Assembly (NCBI GenBank): GCA_035048495.1
Contig: CM068544.1
Coordinates: 12,766,138-12,830,137 of the forward strand
Source: Euptelea pleiosperma
Lineage: Eukaryota > Streptophyta > Magnoliopsida > Ranunculales > Eupteleaceae
Direction: 5' to 3'
Length of the DNA stretch: 64,000 nt
Numbering within the stretch: position 1 is the stretch's first letter; every line of letters starts with the position of its first letter. Shown here in pieces: positions 47,229-57,631 of the stretch. A model generated the notes under the pieces. The model saw only the letters and a program-made list of their open reading frames with translations, was not told the DNA's origin and did no database searches. A program made the translations under genes and the position numbers.

Positions 47229-49491
47229 ATATCCAACCAACATTTTTGCAATAAGAAAGCACTAAACTAATCTTAAAAATCAATAAAAAAAATAGGAGAT
47301 TCTAGAGAGGGAAACAAGAAAGACAAAATGTCCTAGAAAGAGAAAGAAATATAGAATGTAGAGAGAGACTATTAGAGAGAGAAAAATCAAAGGGAGAAAT
47401 AGAGAAGAAAGTGACGAAGAAAGGATTAGGGAACTCACGAGAAACTTACCATGGACAACGAGGGTGGCTAGCCTTGGAGGAGCAGGTGGTGTTCATGGGC
47501 TTCAACCTGCAACTATGGAGGATGGGTGAGCGGCGGCGAGTCGAAGGAAATGAGCAACCTGGATGCTGAACGGTGGGTGTTGAAGGTTGCTTCAATAGAG
47601 GACGAAGCAGGAAGAGGCCAAGACCATTGCTGACTGTGCACGACTTGGAGATCACCAGCTATGAAGAAGAACTACAGCATGGGCGGTGGTGGAAGAACAA
47701 AATAACGGCCTGCAAGAGTTGCAGGTGTGGGCGCTGAAGGTGAGAAGTCGGGCTTCACCCTGAGTTGCAGACCACTGCTAGGAGAAAGACGCACAGCCTA
47801 AACCACTTTTAGGAGGTGTAAAGAGCAGCAAGGAGAAGCATGTTGGCGAGCCCGATCTGTCCAAACGTTGATAATAGCTTTGAGGAACGACTAAAGGAGT
47901 AACAGGTGCTTTTCTTGGAGGTCCTCTAGTGCAACTCCGGTGAAACAAACCAGCAAAGGTGTTGCTGGTTGTGTTGGCCGTGAGAACGGTGACTGGCTAT
48001 GGGGTAGTGGCTCGTGAAGAGGCAGCAACAATGATGAAGGGGGGGCGAGCTGGGCTTGCACTCCAGCAGGTAGGAGTCTTTCCTCTTTTTCTTCTTTTCT
48101 CTCCCTCTATCCTTTTTTTTTTTTTTTTTTTTCTCTTTGGAGAAACGGTGGAGAGTGAGGTCGGCTGAGAAAGAGGAGGAAGAAAGGGGCGGCTGGGGTT
48201 GTGAATAGAGAGAGGGAGAGGAGGTAAAGGAGAAGACGACGTGCAGAGGTCTGCAGCAGGTGGAGGCGGTTCAGATGCTGGCCGGAGTTGCAGGCTGCAA
48301 CTCCGGTGGAAAAAATGGTGAAGAAGATGAAGAAGGTGGAAGAGAAGTGGAGAAAAACAGCCAAGAGAGGGGGAAAACGTGGTGGATGGTTTTGGGAGAG
48401 AGAGGAGGGGATTAGAGGAGGATTAGGGTTTGGAAAAATTAGGGTTCGTCCCCCTCCTTCCCCCTTTTAAAGCTTCCCTATTTCCTTTAATGGAAATAGG
48501 GGGTTTTTGAAAATAAAAAAAATAAGAAAAATATTTTTTTTTTTTTTAAGTAAAACACTACTTTTTTATGGGGAATCTCCCCAATTAGTGGACCCCCCAT
48601 TTAATTAAAATTATTTTGAAATTCGTGGGGTCCACTAACTGGTCGGACAGCGGGTCGATGAAGATGGGCCCGGCTACTGGCCCGCATGGATTGATGATGT
48701 CTATCGTCTCACAAGATGATGTGACAGACAGTCTGATGGCGATCGGATGGATGGTGACTTGATTGGGACCCAGATTAGTAGATCGATGGATTTAGAGAGA
48801 TCCAATGGTCCGATTGAAGATCCAACGGTCAGAAAGCTAAGGGAGATGAGATAGAGCTGATGGGCAGGAGTTCTGGGGTTAGGTCAGTAGATTCGAGGAC
48901 CGAGAGATGAAGAGAGAGAGAGAATAAGGAGAAATGAGAGAGAAAGCATCAGAAAATAGAGATAAAAGCACTGGCGGAGGGTCTGGAACCCTGGTCTTCA
49001 CTGTGACCATCCTCACGCTTCTCCAGTAGAGTCGACTATCATTCTTTGCTGACTCATGTGGCTTTAAACGCTTTGGTCCGTCTCTTGGTCATTGGCTCTC
49101 CTACTCTCTTCGTTCTTTGGGCCGGCTCTTTGGTCCTCTTATTCAGCCCATATTTGGCCCATATCTTCTAGTCATAGCATGTAGGCTCTTTAAGCTTTGA
49201 TAATGGGCTTTCCTGATCGATGTGGGCTTGCAAGTCTCGAGAATTGTCCCATCGGGGTTTCCTGCGACAGAAGAGGCGCGTAATGAGGCTCTATCAGAAT
49301 GACTTCATGTCTAGACTTTCGAAAATGTGTTTAATGCATGCAAATATACCATTTCGTCCAGAAAAGTGTGTTCTACGCTACAAAAGAGACTCTTACGTAG
49401 AAAAGTAGATAAATAGAGTATTTTAACGTGGGAGAATGCAATAACGCTAAAAGGATAATTGCTTAAAATAAGCACTTTTGAGCGAATATCA
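47229..49491 (-). repeat. Nested family 1 LTR, minus, truncated
   Basis: The plus strand ends GCGAATATCA at 49491. All family 1 blocks are found in reverse, including CCCCTTTTAAAG at 48461 and a perfect palindrome at 48282-48306. The far 3' end (about 0.4 kb with the GAGTGCGGATCGACATCC block) is missing. GCAAC at 47224-47228 and 49492-49496 may be the target duplication, but the missing LTR end next to it makes the left border uncertain. Confidence 0.75.
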
Positions 49492-50194
49492 GCAACAAAT
49501 ATAAAAAAAAAAGAGAAGAATAATTGAAATACGGCTCACACTTCAACCAAGTTGTAGGCCGTTTCCTCGTCTCCTAGCCGCTGCCACTACCCCTTGGACA
49601 GCACCACATCAACCCAAACCCTCCTCATGGTGCACCCACGTGTGCACATATTCTATCCTTGGTCGAACCTTTACTGCCGGATCCAATCTCCTCAGGTAAG
49701 TTCAAGGTAAGTTTCTCTCTCTAGAGTTTTCTCACTTTGTCTATTTTCTCTCTAGAATAGTTCTCTCTCTCTAAGTCTCTCTCTAACTTCCTTTCTCTTA
49801 ATTCCTTCTAGTTAGTTTTCCTTAATTGTTTTGCAATAGTTTCATTCAAGGCTTGTAATTGACATTTTCTATTTAATGAATGGAGTTTATTTGAGTATAG
49901 TTGTTTCATTATTTTCCTAGTTAATTGTTCATTTCGTTAAAATAATTCTAATAATCTTTCAATCTCAAAGCTTGTTTCAAAATCAACCCCAGATCTCTCA
50001 TCCATCCTTCATTTGAAGCATTTTCTGTCATTATTGTTCTTATTTGCCCTAACCCCGAGTGCAGACGATATCCGACACGAGCCACTGTACAACCCTGTGA
50101 TTTTTACAGGATTTGAGTGAACAAAGAAGCGGATTCTAAAAATGTGTTGAGATTAGGTTTTCCGATTCAACGACACGGAAAAATCCTACTTTCA

Positions 50195-50514
50195 ATAGTC
50201 AAGCATAAAATCAAGTATTATAATAATATACATACAAACAATAGTACACAATCACTATTTATAAGTATTACAAACAATCATAGTGCTCAAGATTATAGTA
50301 TTTCTAAGTGTCTCTAGTATATACTAAAAGGTAATGGTATCAATAACAAGAATGGACACATTAACCAGATCCCCTAATAATCTCCATTCCACGGGTCCTT
50401 AGGGTAATCTATTGACTGTGCTCTAATATCATTTTATCATACACAACTCAATTATACATAGACCCCTTACACATAAATCCCTAGGTGTCTGAAGCCTATG
50501 CTCTGATACCACTC
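50195..50514 (-). other. 5' interior of the LARD-like element with tRNA-Met primer site
   Basis: On the minus strand TGGTATCAGAGC (50500-50511) starts three bases after the LTR. It matches the 3' end of initiator tRNA-Met, the usual primer of chromoviruses and many Copia elements. The remaining 300 bp are A/T-rich and contain no gene. Confidence 0.85.
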
Positions 50515-51081
50515 TGTCACGCCCCGAATCCGGATACCCAGATACGACCCAAAAATCCGTGGATCGACCCGTACCCGAAACGAGAGGTGATCCATGAATG
50601 TTCCCTAGTGATTCAATTAGGTCAATTAGACTACTAAGAAAAAAAAAGAGTATAGATGTAAGAAACAAATAATTAAAATAATTCATAACTCAAACAATTC
50701 AATCAATCAATTAAGTGTGGAGAGATGAAGGTGAGAACATGCTCTCAATCAAAGGACTACATGCCCATGAAAATAAATAAGTAATATTTTAAAACAATCA
50801 AAATAAAGTCTTTTTTTTTAAAGTGTGGGATAGACTCCCAAATCCTTGCCGATCTCATCGAATGCACCAGAGTCTTTTGCCTCAAAATCATCTCACGTAC
50901 CCGGCTCCTCAAAATCTGAAAATGGTATCGGTGTAGCACCGTGAGCCGAGACCCAGTAATACAACAGTGTGCATGGTATGATATCATACTATACATGTTT
51001 TTAACCAAGGTATGCATCTCAATCATATAATAAGGATGACATGAATATGAGGATGAATGCAAGTGAGTATGGGATGCCAAT
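50515..51081 (-). repeat. 5' LTR of the LARD-like element, 3' part
   Basis: The plus strand begins TGTCACGCCCCGAATCCGG and is colinear with the start of the 3' LTR at 30858. At 51082 another family 2 LTR in opposite direction enters; the rest lies off-window. Confidence 0.85.
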
Positions 51082-51897
51082 TGTAATACCCCGAACTTTC
51101 GTTCTAGGGTATTATGGTAAATTCACCTAATAAATGAAAACCTAAAACTTTTTAAGACTCTTATTATTATTTTTATTATTTAATATCATATATGAGTATG
51201 TGTATCTAATTTGATTTTATTTTGACAACTTTGAAAAACCTGCTATTTTTGAAACTCGCTCTTTAGGGCAAAATTCTTGCTTAGAATAATGAACTATAAC
51301 TTGTATGGGACTTTTTCTTTCCCCAGCTAACAGTTCAGAACTTTTATAAAAAAATTATTTTGTGGGCCCGAGACACAAAAAATATTCATATTTTATCTTT
51401 ACCAACTTACCTGTGAAATTTGGAACCTTTCTTAAGACATAAAAATCCTAACGGGAGATTTCGGGAGATTTTGACAAATAATATTTTCGTAATTTTTAAA
51501 CTTTCCTACCATTTTTTTTTTCTTAAATAATATTTAATTATATTTTATTTATTTAATAGGTGTGTGGGACCCGCGAATCACTTTCGGGTCATTCCAATAT
51601 CATTTGACACTTTTTTAGGGCTTTGAACGTTTTTGTGATTTATGTGTGTGACATGTGTCAATACCTTATTGTATGAACTTTTAATTTATATAATATAGTT
51701 TGATTGAATTAATTAATAATTAATTATTAAATTAATTAATAATTAATTATGTTATAATTATTGGGTGGGCCCGTATGGCTAATCTAGAAGCCTTTTTGGG
51801 CTTAATAATATTCTTAAATGAAGCCTAATTGTTATATATGGGCCTTGGGCCCATTTCTAACCCATTAGTAATGTAAAATATAAGTTTTTGAGGGTTG
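51082..51897 (+). repeat. Family 2 LTR, 5' part
   Basis: It begins TGTAATACCCCGAAC with the terminal hairpin and is colinear with 26298-27100 of the complete LTR. The family 1 element at 51898 interrupts it. The rest is off-window. Confidence 0.85.
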
Positions 51898-53221
51898 TGA
51901 TATTCGCTCAAAAGTGCTTATTTTAAGCAATTATCCTGTTAGCGTTATCGCACTCTCCTACGTAAAAGGCTCTATTTATCTACTTTTCTACGTAAGAGTC
52001 TCTTTTGTTGCGTAGAACACATTTTTCTGGACGAAATGGTATATTTGCATGCATTAAACACATTTTTGGAAGTCTAGGTATGAGACGTTATGATTGAGAC
52101 TCATTACGCGTTTTTCACTACTTTCAGGAAATCCGATCGGACAAGTCTTGAAACGTGCGGGCCCACAATCAACCTACAATGCCTTTGAACAAAGCTTAGA
52201 GAGCCAGTGAACTTAGACAAGAAGATATAGGCCGAGTGTGGGAATGAGCCAAAGGATCAAAGAACTAGAAAGACGACCAAGAGAGTTGAAGTGTAGATTT
52301 TCAAGAAATGAGACCAAAATACAAGAAACCCTAAAGTGCGCAATGAAGAACAAGATTGCGGGAGGAAAAATGCTTGGTCCCCAAGCTCAAGAACCTATTG
52401 TCAAGAACACGAAGTCCAAGATTGAACTGAGCACAAGTTAAACCGAGTTGGTAGACCAAGATTATTGGCTGTGACTGTCAAAATATAGTTGTGGAACTTG
52501 TGGTTGACTGCAAAAATATAAAACGTGGAGCGGGTCTTTGAAACATATAGATGGTCTTGATTTAAGTCATTGAGTTGACAGCGGGTCAAGGCAACAATTG
52601 GAAAGTGAGATGTGCAGTCATGTGTATGGTAATCAAAATAGAAGTGCAGGAATTGCTTGAAAAGATGGGCTAGCACATGTGATAGCCAAGGTATTGGGCC
52701 TTGAGCTGAGCCTTACAAAGTGTGGATGACCTATGGTAATATTGTGGGCCAAGTCTATTGGCCAGCATAGATGGTGTGGCCTGGGTTTTAATAAGATTGT
52801 TACATAGTGGATCAAGAAGATCTGGATGATCTTAGCACTAAAGAACGGGATGGCCGGAGGATTAGAGTTGCTACACAAAATCTTGTACACCAAAATACAT
52901 GGACTGGTGAAGCATCAAAGCAAAGATAGTGGGCTAATGTGATGGGCTAGTGGGCCACAAAGGCCAGCCACGATGCTGGCAAAAAGATCTAAGATGTACG
53001 GCTATGAGTGAAGAGAGATGAAGGGTTTGGTACTTGAAAGAAAAGCTGGACCATTGGACTTGAATAAGGGGAGTCCATCTCTCCATATATTATGTGGAGA
53101 TCTCTCCACGTCATGACAGCTCACCATCCCTAGTTACTATTTCTCACCCTTAAAAAGAAAAGAAAGAGAAGGGTAGAAAGGGGAACGTGCATCTCTTCTT
53201 CTCTCGGATAACCCTAGCCAC

Positions 53222-53232
53222 CCCATATATAT
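53222..53232 (+). promoter_or_regulatory. Putative TATA box of long-form LTR
   Basis: CCATATATATT precedes the pyrimidine-rich leader by about 10 bp, in the position of CTTTATAAGAGG in the other copies. The flanking sequence is diverged, so this is inference. Confidence 0.4.
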
Positions 53233-53586
53233 TCCCTTCTTCTCCCCATGTTTGAGGGGCCTCCTCTCTTCCCACTTGAGGATGATCATTCACTCTCTCA
53301 CCTTACCGCCCCCATCTCTTCCTTCTCTTCTCCTATCCCAACTCTTCCCACGTCCTCTCTAACTCTCATCTCCATTCCTTCTAGAAAACCACCGGTTGCT
53401 CCTCCTCTTAGGCAACCAGCGGTTTCACCGCTGCACCTCCACGCAACCCATCCTCAACGTAATCTGGAGTTGCAAAAACCTGCAACTCCAGCCGTCCACA
53501 GGAGTTCCCTTAACCCCTATCTTCTCTACATCTTCTCTCCTCTCTTGGAGAAAAGCTGAGTCGCCCTCTCGATCTTCTCCAGCCCC

Positions 53587-53613
53587 TCAAAAAAAAAAAA
53601 AAAAAAAAAAAAA
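53587..53613. repeat. Poly(A) run
   Basis: About 26 adenines lie in the leader part of the LTR between two palindromes. It is probably slippage-prone. Confidence 0.85.
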
Positions 53614-53800
53614 TTTTCAAGAGTTCGCCGGAGTTGCAACCTGCAACTCCGACGAGCTCCATTAACGCCGGCAGCCTGCGACCTCTCTCACTCCCTGTCA
53701 CTCTCTCTCACTCTATCATCTCTCTCAACACCATCTCTCTCTTCTCCGGAGCTCTCCCACGTTTCTTTTTATTTTTTTCTTTCTTTCTTCTTCAATATCT

Positions 53801-53825
53801 CCGGAGTTGCAGGTTGCAACTCCGG
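53801..53825. repeat. GGAGTTGCA palindrome in long-form LTR
   Basis: Arms CCGGAGTTGCA and TGCAACTCCGG overlap to form a near-perfect dyad. Sister copies in this LTR are at 53464-53491 (CTGGAG / CTCCAG arms) and 53628-53651. Confidence 0.88.
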
Positions 53826-55093
53826 CAACGGTGCCACCATTAACGCCTGCCGCTGCTGCTGTTGCTTCTACCCCTTGCAACTCTCCACCTCTCGCTAGCA
53901 ACCACCACGAAGACCACTCTCGTCGCCATTTTCTCTTCCTCTCCACGGTGTTGCTGCACCGCCTGAAAATCCTTCACCATTCTCCACGTCATTGCTGCAA
54001 CCTTGGCTTTTAAGAGTTGCAGGCCGTCATCTTTTCCGGTAAACCACCTACTCCACCCGTTGGACGTTAAACCTGCAACCCCGCTCCTCCTCATTGCTGG
54101 GAGCCGTCATCATGATCTCACCTGGCTGGGACGTCACCAACTTCTCCATGGCAATCTCCTTTGATCGTGCTTCACTCAGCTGCTGCTACATCTAGCAGCC
54201 TCTTCCCAACCATCTTCTCACCATCGTGAAACCACCTGCTGTAGTCTCCATCCACCTCAGAACCAACGGTCAGCAACCACCACCGTTTTCCCTCTCTCAC
54301 GCTACCTTCACCACAGCACCTTGAGGACTGCGCCACGACCACTTGCTGAACCGTGTACATCATGTCTCCTCCTCAACCTTCATCTCCATCTCAAGTCAAG
54401 GCCAGTGCACTCCATCTCTTAAAACTGATCAAGCCATCTCCCTGGCTGCCCTGTCCATCACCAACTCCACTTGGCCGACCAGTCACTTGGACCGCCACGT
54501 CATGCTAGTTTCCTTCGAGGGCTGCAATCACTCACACTATCTCCGGTAAGTGTTCAAAGGTGAGGATCTAATTTTCTCTCTCTAGATCTTCTTACTCTCT
54601 TCATCTCTCTAGGCCTTTTATCACTTTCTCTCTCTAGCTCTCTCCTTCTCTCTCTAGCATCCTCTTGTTTTACCTCTAGGATAGTTTATTTGTGTTTATT
54701 TTCTTTTATTATCAGTGTAAACAGCTTTTGATGATTTAATAAAAGTAGTTTCCATTCAAGTTCATTTTTGTGAGTTCATTATCATGAATAGTAATTTTAA
54801 ACTTATTTGTTTAGCAATCCCAGTGATTAATATTCAATCTTCAAAATCAAACATCATGTTTTGAATCCAACCTCATCACTCTTCTTCTGTCATTATTTCT
54901 ATCAATTTCTGAGAAGAAAATCCGTCATTTTATGTGTTAAGTTGCGCAAACTAACCCCGAGTGCGGATCGACATCCGACACGAATCCCTATACAAAAGTT
55001 CATATTTTACAGGTTAAAAGTCTCGGATTAATTAAAAATGTGTTGAAGTTAGGGTTTCCGTAACCAACGACGCGGAAAAACCCTATTTTCAAA

Positions 55094-55107
55094 TGGCGCC
55101 GCTGCCG
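55094..55107 (+). other. Primer-binding site, tRNA-Asp type
   Basis: TGGCGCCGCTGCCG lies two bases after the LTR end and is identical to the site of M at 15195. Confidence 0.82.
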
Positions 55108-55806
55108 CTCGGGTGTTCGGGAGTGCGAAAAAGGACGTAAAAGACGGAATTGGAAAGTTGCTGAAGCGGAAAGCTGCTCAATTTGGACAGCTCGACCTTT
55201 TCGGGAAACTTTCTATTTTGTGTTTTTAGTGATTTTTAGCAGTTTTTAAATTACTATTTTTAATGCCTCGGAAGGCCGAGTGCAATTTGTAATAATTTAG
55301 GAATTTTATTGCTTTCCATATAACTGCTAGATCTTGTTTTAGGGTTTTTTTAGAAACCCTAGATTAAGTGGAAATTACCAAAAAAATAAAAAAATCAAAA
55401 TTCAAAAAAATTAGGGTTTTATATTCTGCAGATTTTTAGAAATCACCAATCAAGGATTTGCGATTTTTGGAAAGATTCCAAAATCTTGAAACTTTGCTAA
55501 ATTAGGGTTTCCCCTCTTAGAAATTTCCTCTTTAGAAGAATTTCTATTTTTAGAAATCTTCCGAATTTGGAAAAGTCTGCAAAAGGAAACGCCCCAAATC
55601 TAGCAGAATTTCAATTTTGGGAAATTTCCCAAAATTGTAAGGGATCTCGCAATCAAATCTTTCTTGGAAGATCTACACAGTTCGGGAAACTTTCCAATCT
55701 AGGTATTTTCCAAATCTGGGAATTCCTAAATTTTAACCCATCTCGAACTTGGAAATTAATTCAAAAACTTGCCTAAATCCAGTGCTTGTTCTGTGAACCC
55801 TAAAAA

Positions 55807-56430
55807 CACTACAAGAAATCTGACTTTTAGCTGCGATTTTTGTCGCGGCTACATGCCTAAAAGTCGCCACTAAATCTTTTAGTGGCGACATTTTCACCGC
55901 CACTACGCCGCCGCGGAAAGTACTGTGGCTAAATGTTTTAGTGGCAACTTTATGATATTGCCACTAAAAGACAACCTTTTAGGTGCGCCATTGTTATCGT
56001 CACTAAAATAAAACATTTAGCCACGCGTTATATTGTCACTAATTAAATCAAATTATTGTCACTAAAGATACAAATCGCCACTAAAGTATAAATTAAACGT
56101 AGTTTTTAGTGACGATATCGACTTGCGGCAAAAATAAAAACATTTAGCTGCAACTACATATTGCCACTAAACGGGTTCAGTATCGTTATTTTAGTGGCGA
56201 CTTATAATTACAGTTAATACTTTTTATGTTTAGCTGCAACTATGTATCGCCACCATAGTGGTCAGTATCGTAGTTTTAGTGACAACTAATAGTCGCAGTT
56301 ATAAAAACAACTTTATGTTTAGCTACAACTGCATATCGTCACAAAAGTGTTCGGTGTCGTAGTTTTAGTGACAACTTCTAATCACGGTTAAAACACCTTT
56401 ATGTTTAGCTGCAACTAAATATTGCCAAAA
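55807..56430. repeat. TIR and subterminal repeats of the autonomous-type CACTA
   Basis: At least twelve units of TTTAGTGGCGACTT or TTTAGCTGCAACTA type occur in both directions, spaced irregularly. In En/Spm these are TNPA-binding sites; here the role is inferred. Confidence 0.85.
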
Positions 56431-56549
56431 ATAAGAAAATTTTTATTATATATAAAATACCAATGTACAAATCCAATCACCACCGACCACTGAAACATAA
56501 TTTCAAAGTTAATTTGCTTAAGTTAAATATTCATTCATAAATATAGCCA

Positions 56550-56698
56550 AACTATATGTACATCGTCATAACAAAATATACAACTAAACTATATGTACGT
56601 CGTCATAACAAAACATACAACTAAACTATATGTACGTCGTCATAACAAAAAATACAACTAAACTATATGTACGCGATCATAACAAAAAATACAACTAA
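56550..56698. repeat. 37-bp tandem repeat, four copies
   Basis: Units begin AACTATATGTACGTCGTCAT at 56550, 56587, 56624 and 56661, exactly 37 bp apart, with few changes. The last has GTACGCGATCAT. Confidence 0.92.
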
Positions 56699-56869
56699 AA
56701 TGATCACGATCATTGGGTTTTTGATAAGCTTTGCGTCATATGTCTCTGCTTGCCTGCAAATAAAAAACTAAAATATGATTAGATATTATCCAAAGATACA
56801 ACATATGAGATATATGTGATAAATTAAAAATAATTAACAGTTCTAAGTTTAAAAAGCGAGCTCTAAACT

Positions 56870-57600
56870 TCGGAGTTGACTATGCCTACAGAAATTTCGC
56901 TAGAGTCTCCTCTGTTTTATTGATGTTTAAAAAATTATCACTTGATAGAAATAATTTATAAATTGAATTAAAGATTTATACAATCCCTAATGCCGACTAG
57001 CCATTCATTTCATTCTACAAATAAACATAGGTTACATACTAGGTAGTTCTACACCACTCATTCTCGGGAGAATTTAAAATACTTTAATTTTTTATAGCAG
57101 CCAAAACATACAATAGATAAATCCAGTGACAATCTGAGATCGATTTGACCCCACATTGAAAGGCATTACTCACAGATTTCTCTATCTTTAATCACCAAGT
57201 ACCTTAGGAGTTGGGATACAAATTTTTGTTGGGACTTAAATTTGAAATTGACCATGTCTACAAAAAATTCGGCAGAGTCTCCTTTGTTTTATTGACATTT
57301 GTAAAATTATCACCTAATAGACACAATTTATATTTACAAATTATAGATCCATACAATCCCTTATGTCGACTAACCATACATATATGCTAGTCTTAACACT
57401 TCGACTAGTAGAAACAATGATGTGTTTGTGTCGATAATCCATAAGAAGAAAAATAAATAAAACATAAATGTAATAAGGTGTTTGTGTTGATTTTAAGGCA
57501 ATCAGTAAATAATTTGTGTCAATAATCCATAAGAAGAAACAATAAATAAAGTATAAATGTAATAAAGTGTTTGTATAGATTTTGAGCCGATTAAACAAAT
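56870..57600. other. CACTA 3' non-coding with internal duplications
   Basis: About 110 bp near 56873 (CTACAGAAATTTCGCTAGAG...) is repeated in diverged form near 57246. A block with ATAATCCATAAGAAGAAA and AATGTAATAA is repeated at 57434 and 57525. No gene is seen. Confidence 0.7.
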
Positions 57601-57631
57601 AATACTTTAAATTTTATAGTTAACTTTATAA

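Larger units (their letters stand above)
45222..50194 (+). repeat. Solo LTR (family 1), with an inverted LTR inside
   Basis: It begins TGATATTCGC and ends ATCCTACTTTCA at 50194. ATAGT duplications flank it at 45217-45221 and 50195-50199. Its first 2 kb (45222-47228) and last 0.7 kb (49492-50194) are separated by a minus-oriented family 1 LTR (47229-49491). Without that it is about 2.7 kb, the normal size. TATA box at 46264-46275. Confidence 0.9.
30858..51081 (-). mobile_element. Family 2 non-autonomous (LARD-like) element
   Basis: Read on the minus strand: 5' LTR (50515 to beyond 51081, split by a later insertion), tRNA-Met primer site at 50500-50511, an interior in two pieces (50195-50514 and 44735-45221), a polypurine tract next to 44734, and 3' LTR (44734 to 30858). 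Without later insertions the interior is only about 0.8 kb and has no gag or pol. Long LTRs, both priming signals and no genes fit a large retrotransposon derivative moved by proteins of another element. Three later insertions split it: the CACTA 31469-41678, solo LTR 45222-50194, and the LTR at 51082. Confidence 0.8.
51898..55091 (+). repeat. 5' LTR (family 1, long form), 3.2 kb
   Basis: It starts TGATATTCGC and ends CCCTATTTTCA directly before the primer site. The first 0.3 kb and last 0.9 kb match other copies; 52200-53150 is a longer, diverged U3. A CATATATATTC box lies at 53222. Palindromes are at 53464-53491, 53628-53651 and 53801-53825. Confidence 0.9.
51898..55806 (+). mobile_element. 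Family 1 element, 5' LTR and leader
   Basis: A plus-strand element: LTR 51898-55091, primer site 55094-55107 and 5' leader to 55806, where a CACTA enters. The leader is homologous to that of M read in reverse. No coding region is reached in the window. Confidence 0.88.

Noticed and set aside
56550..56698. CRISPR-like array
   Set aside because: The 37-bp units are contiguous with no spacers, in plant transposon DNA.
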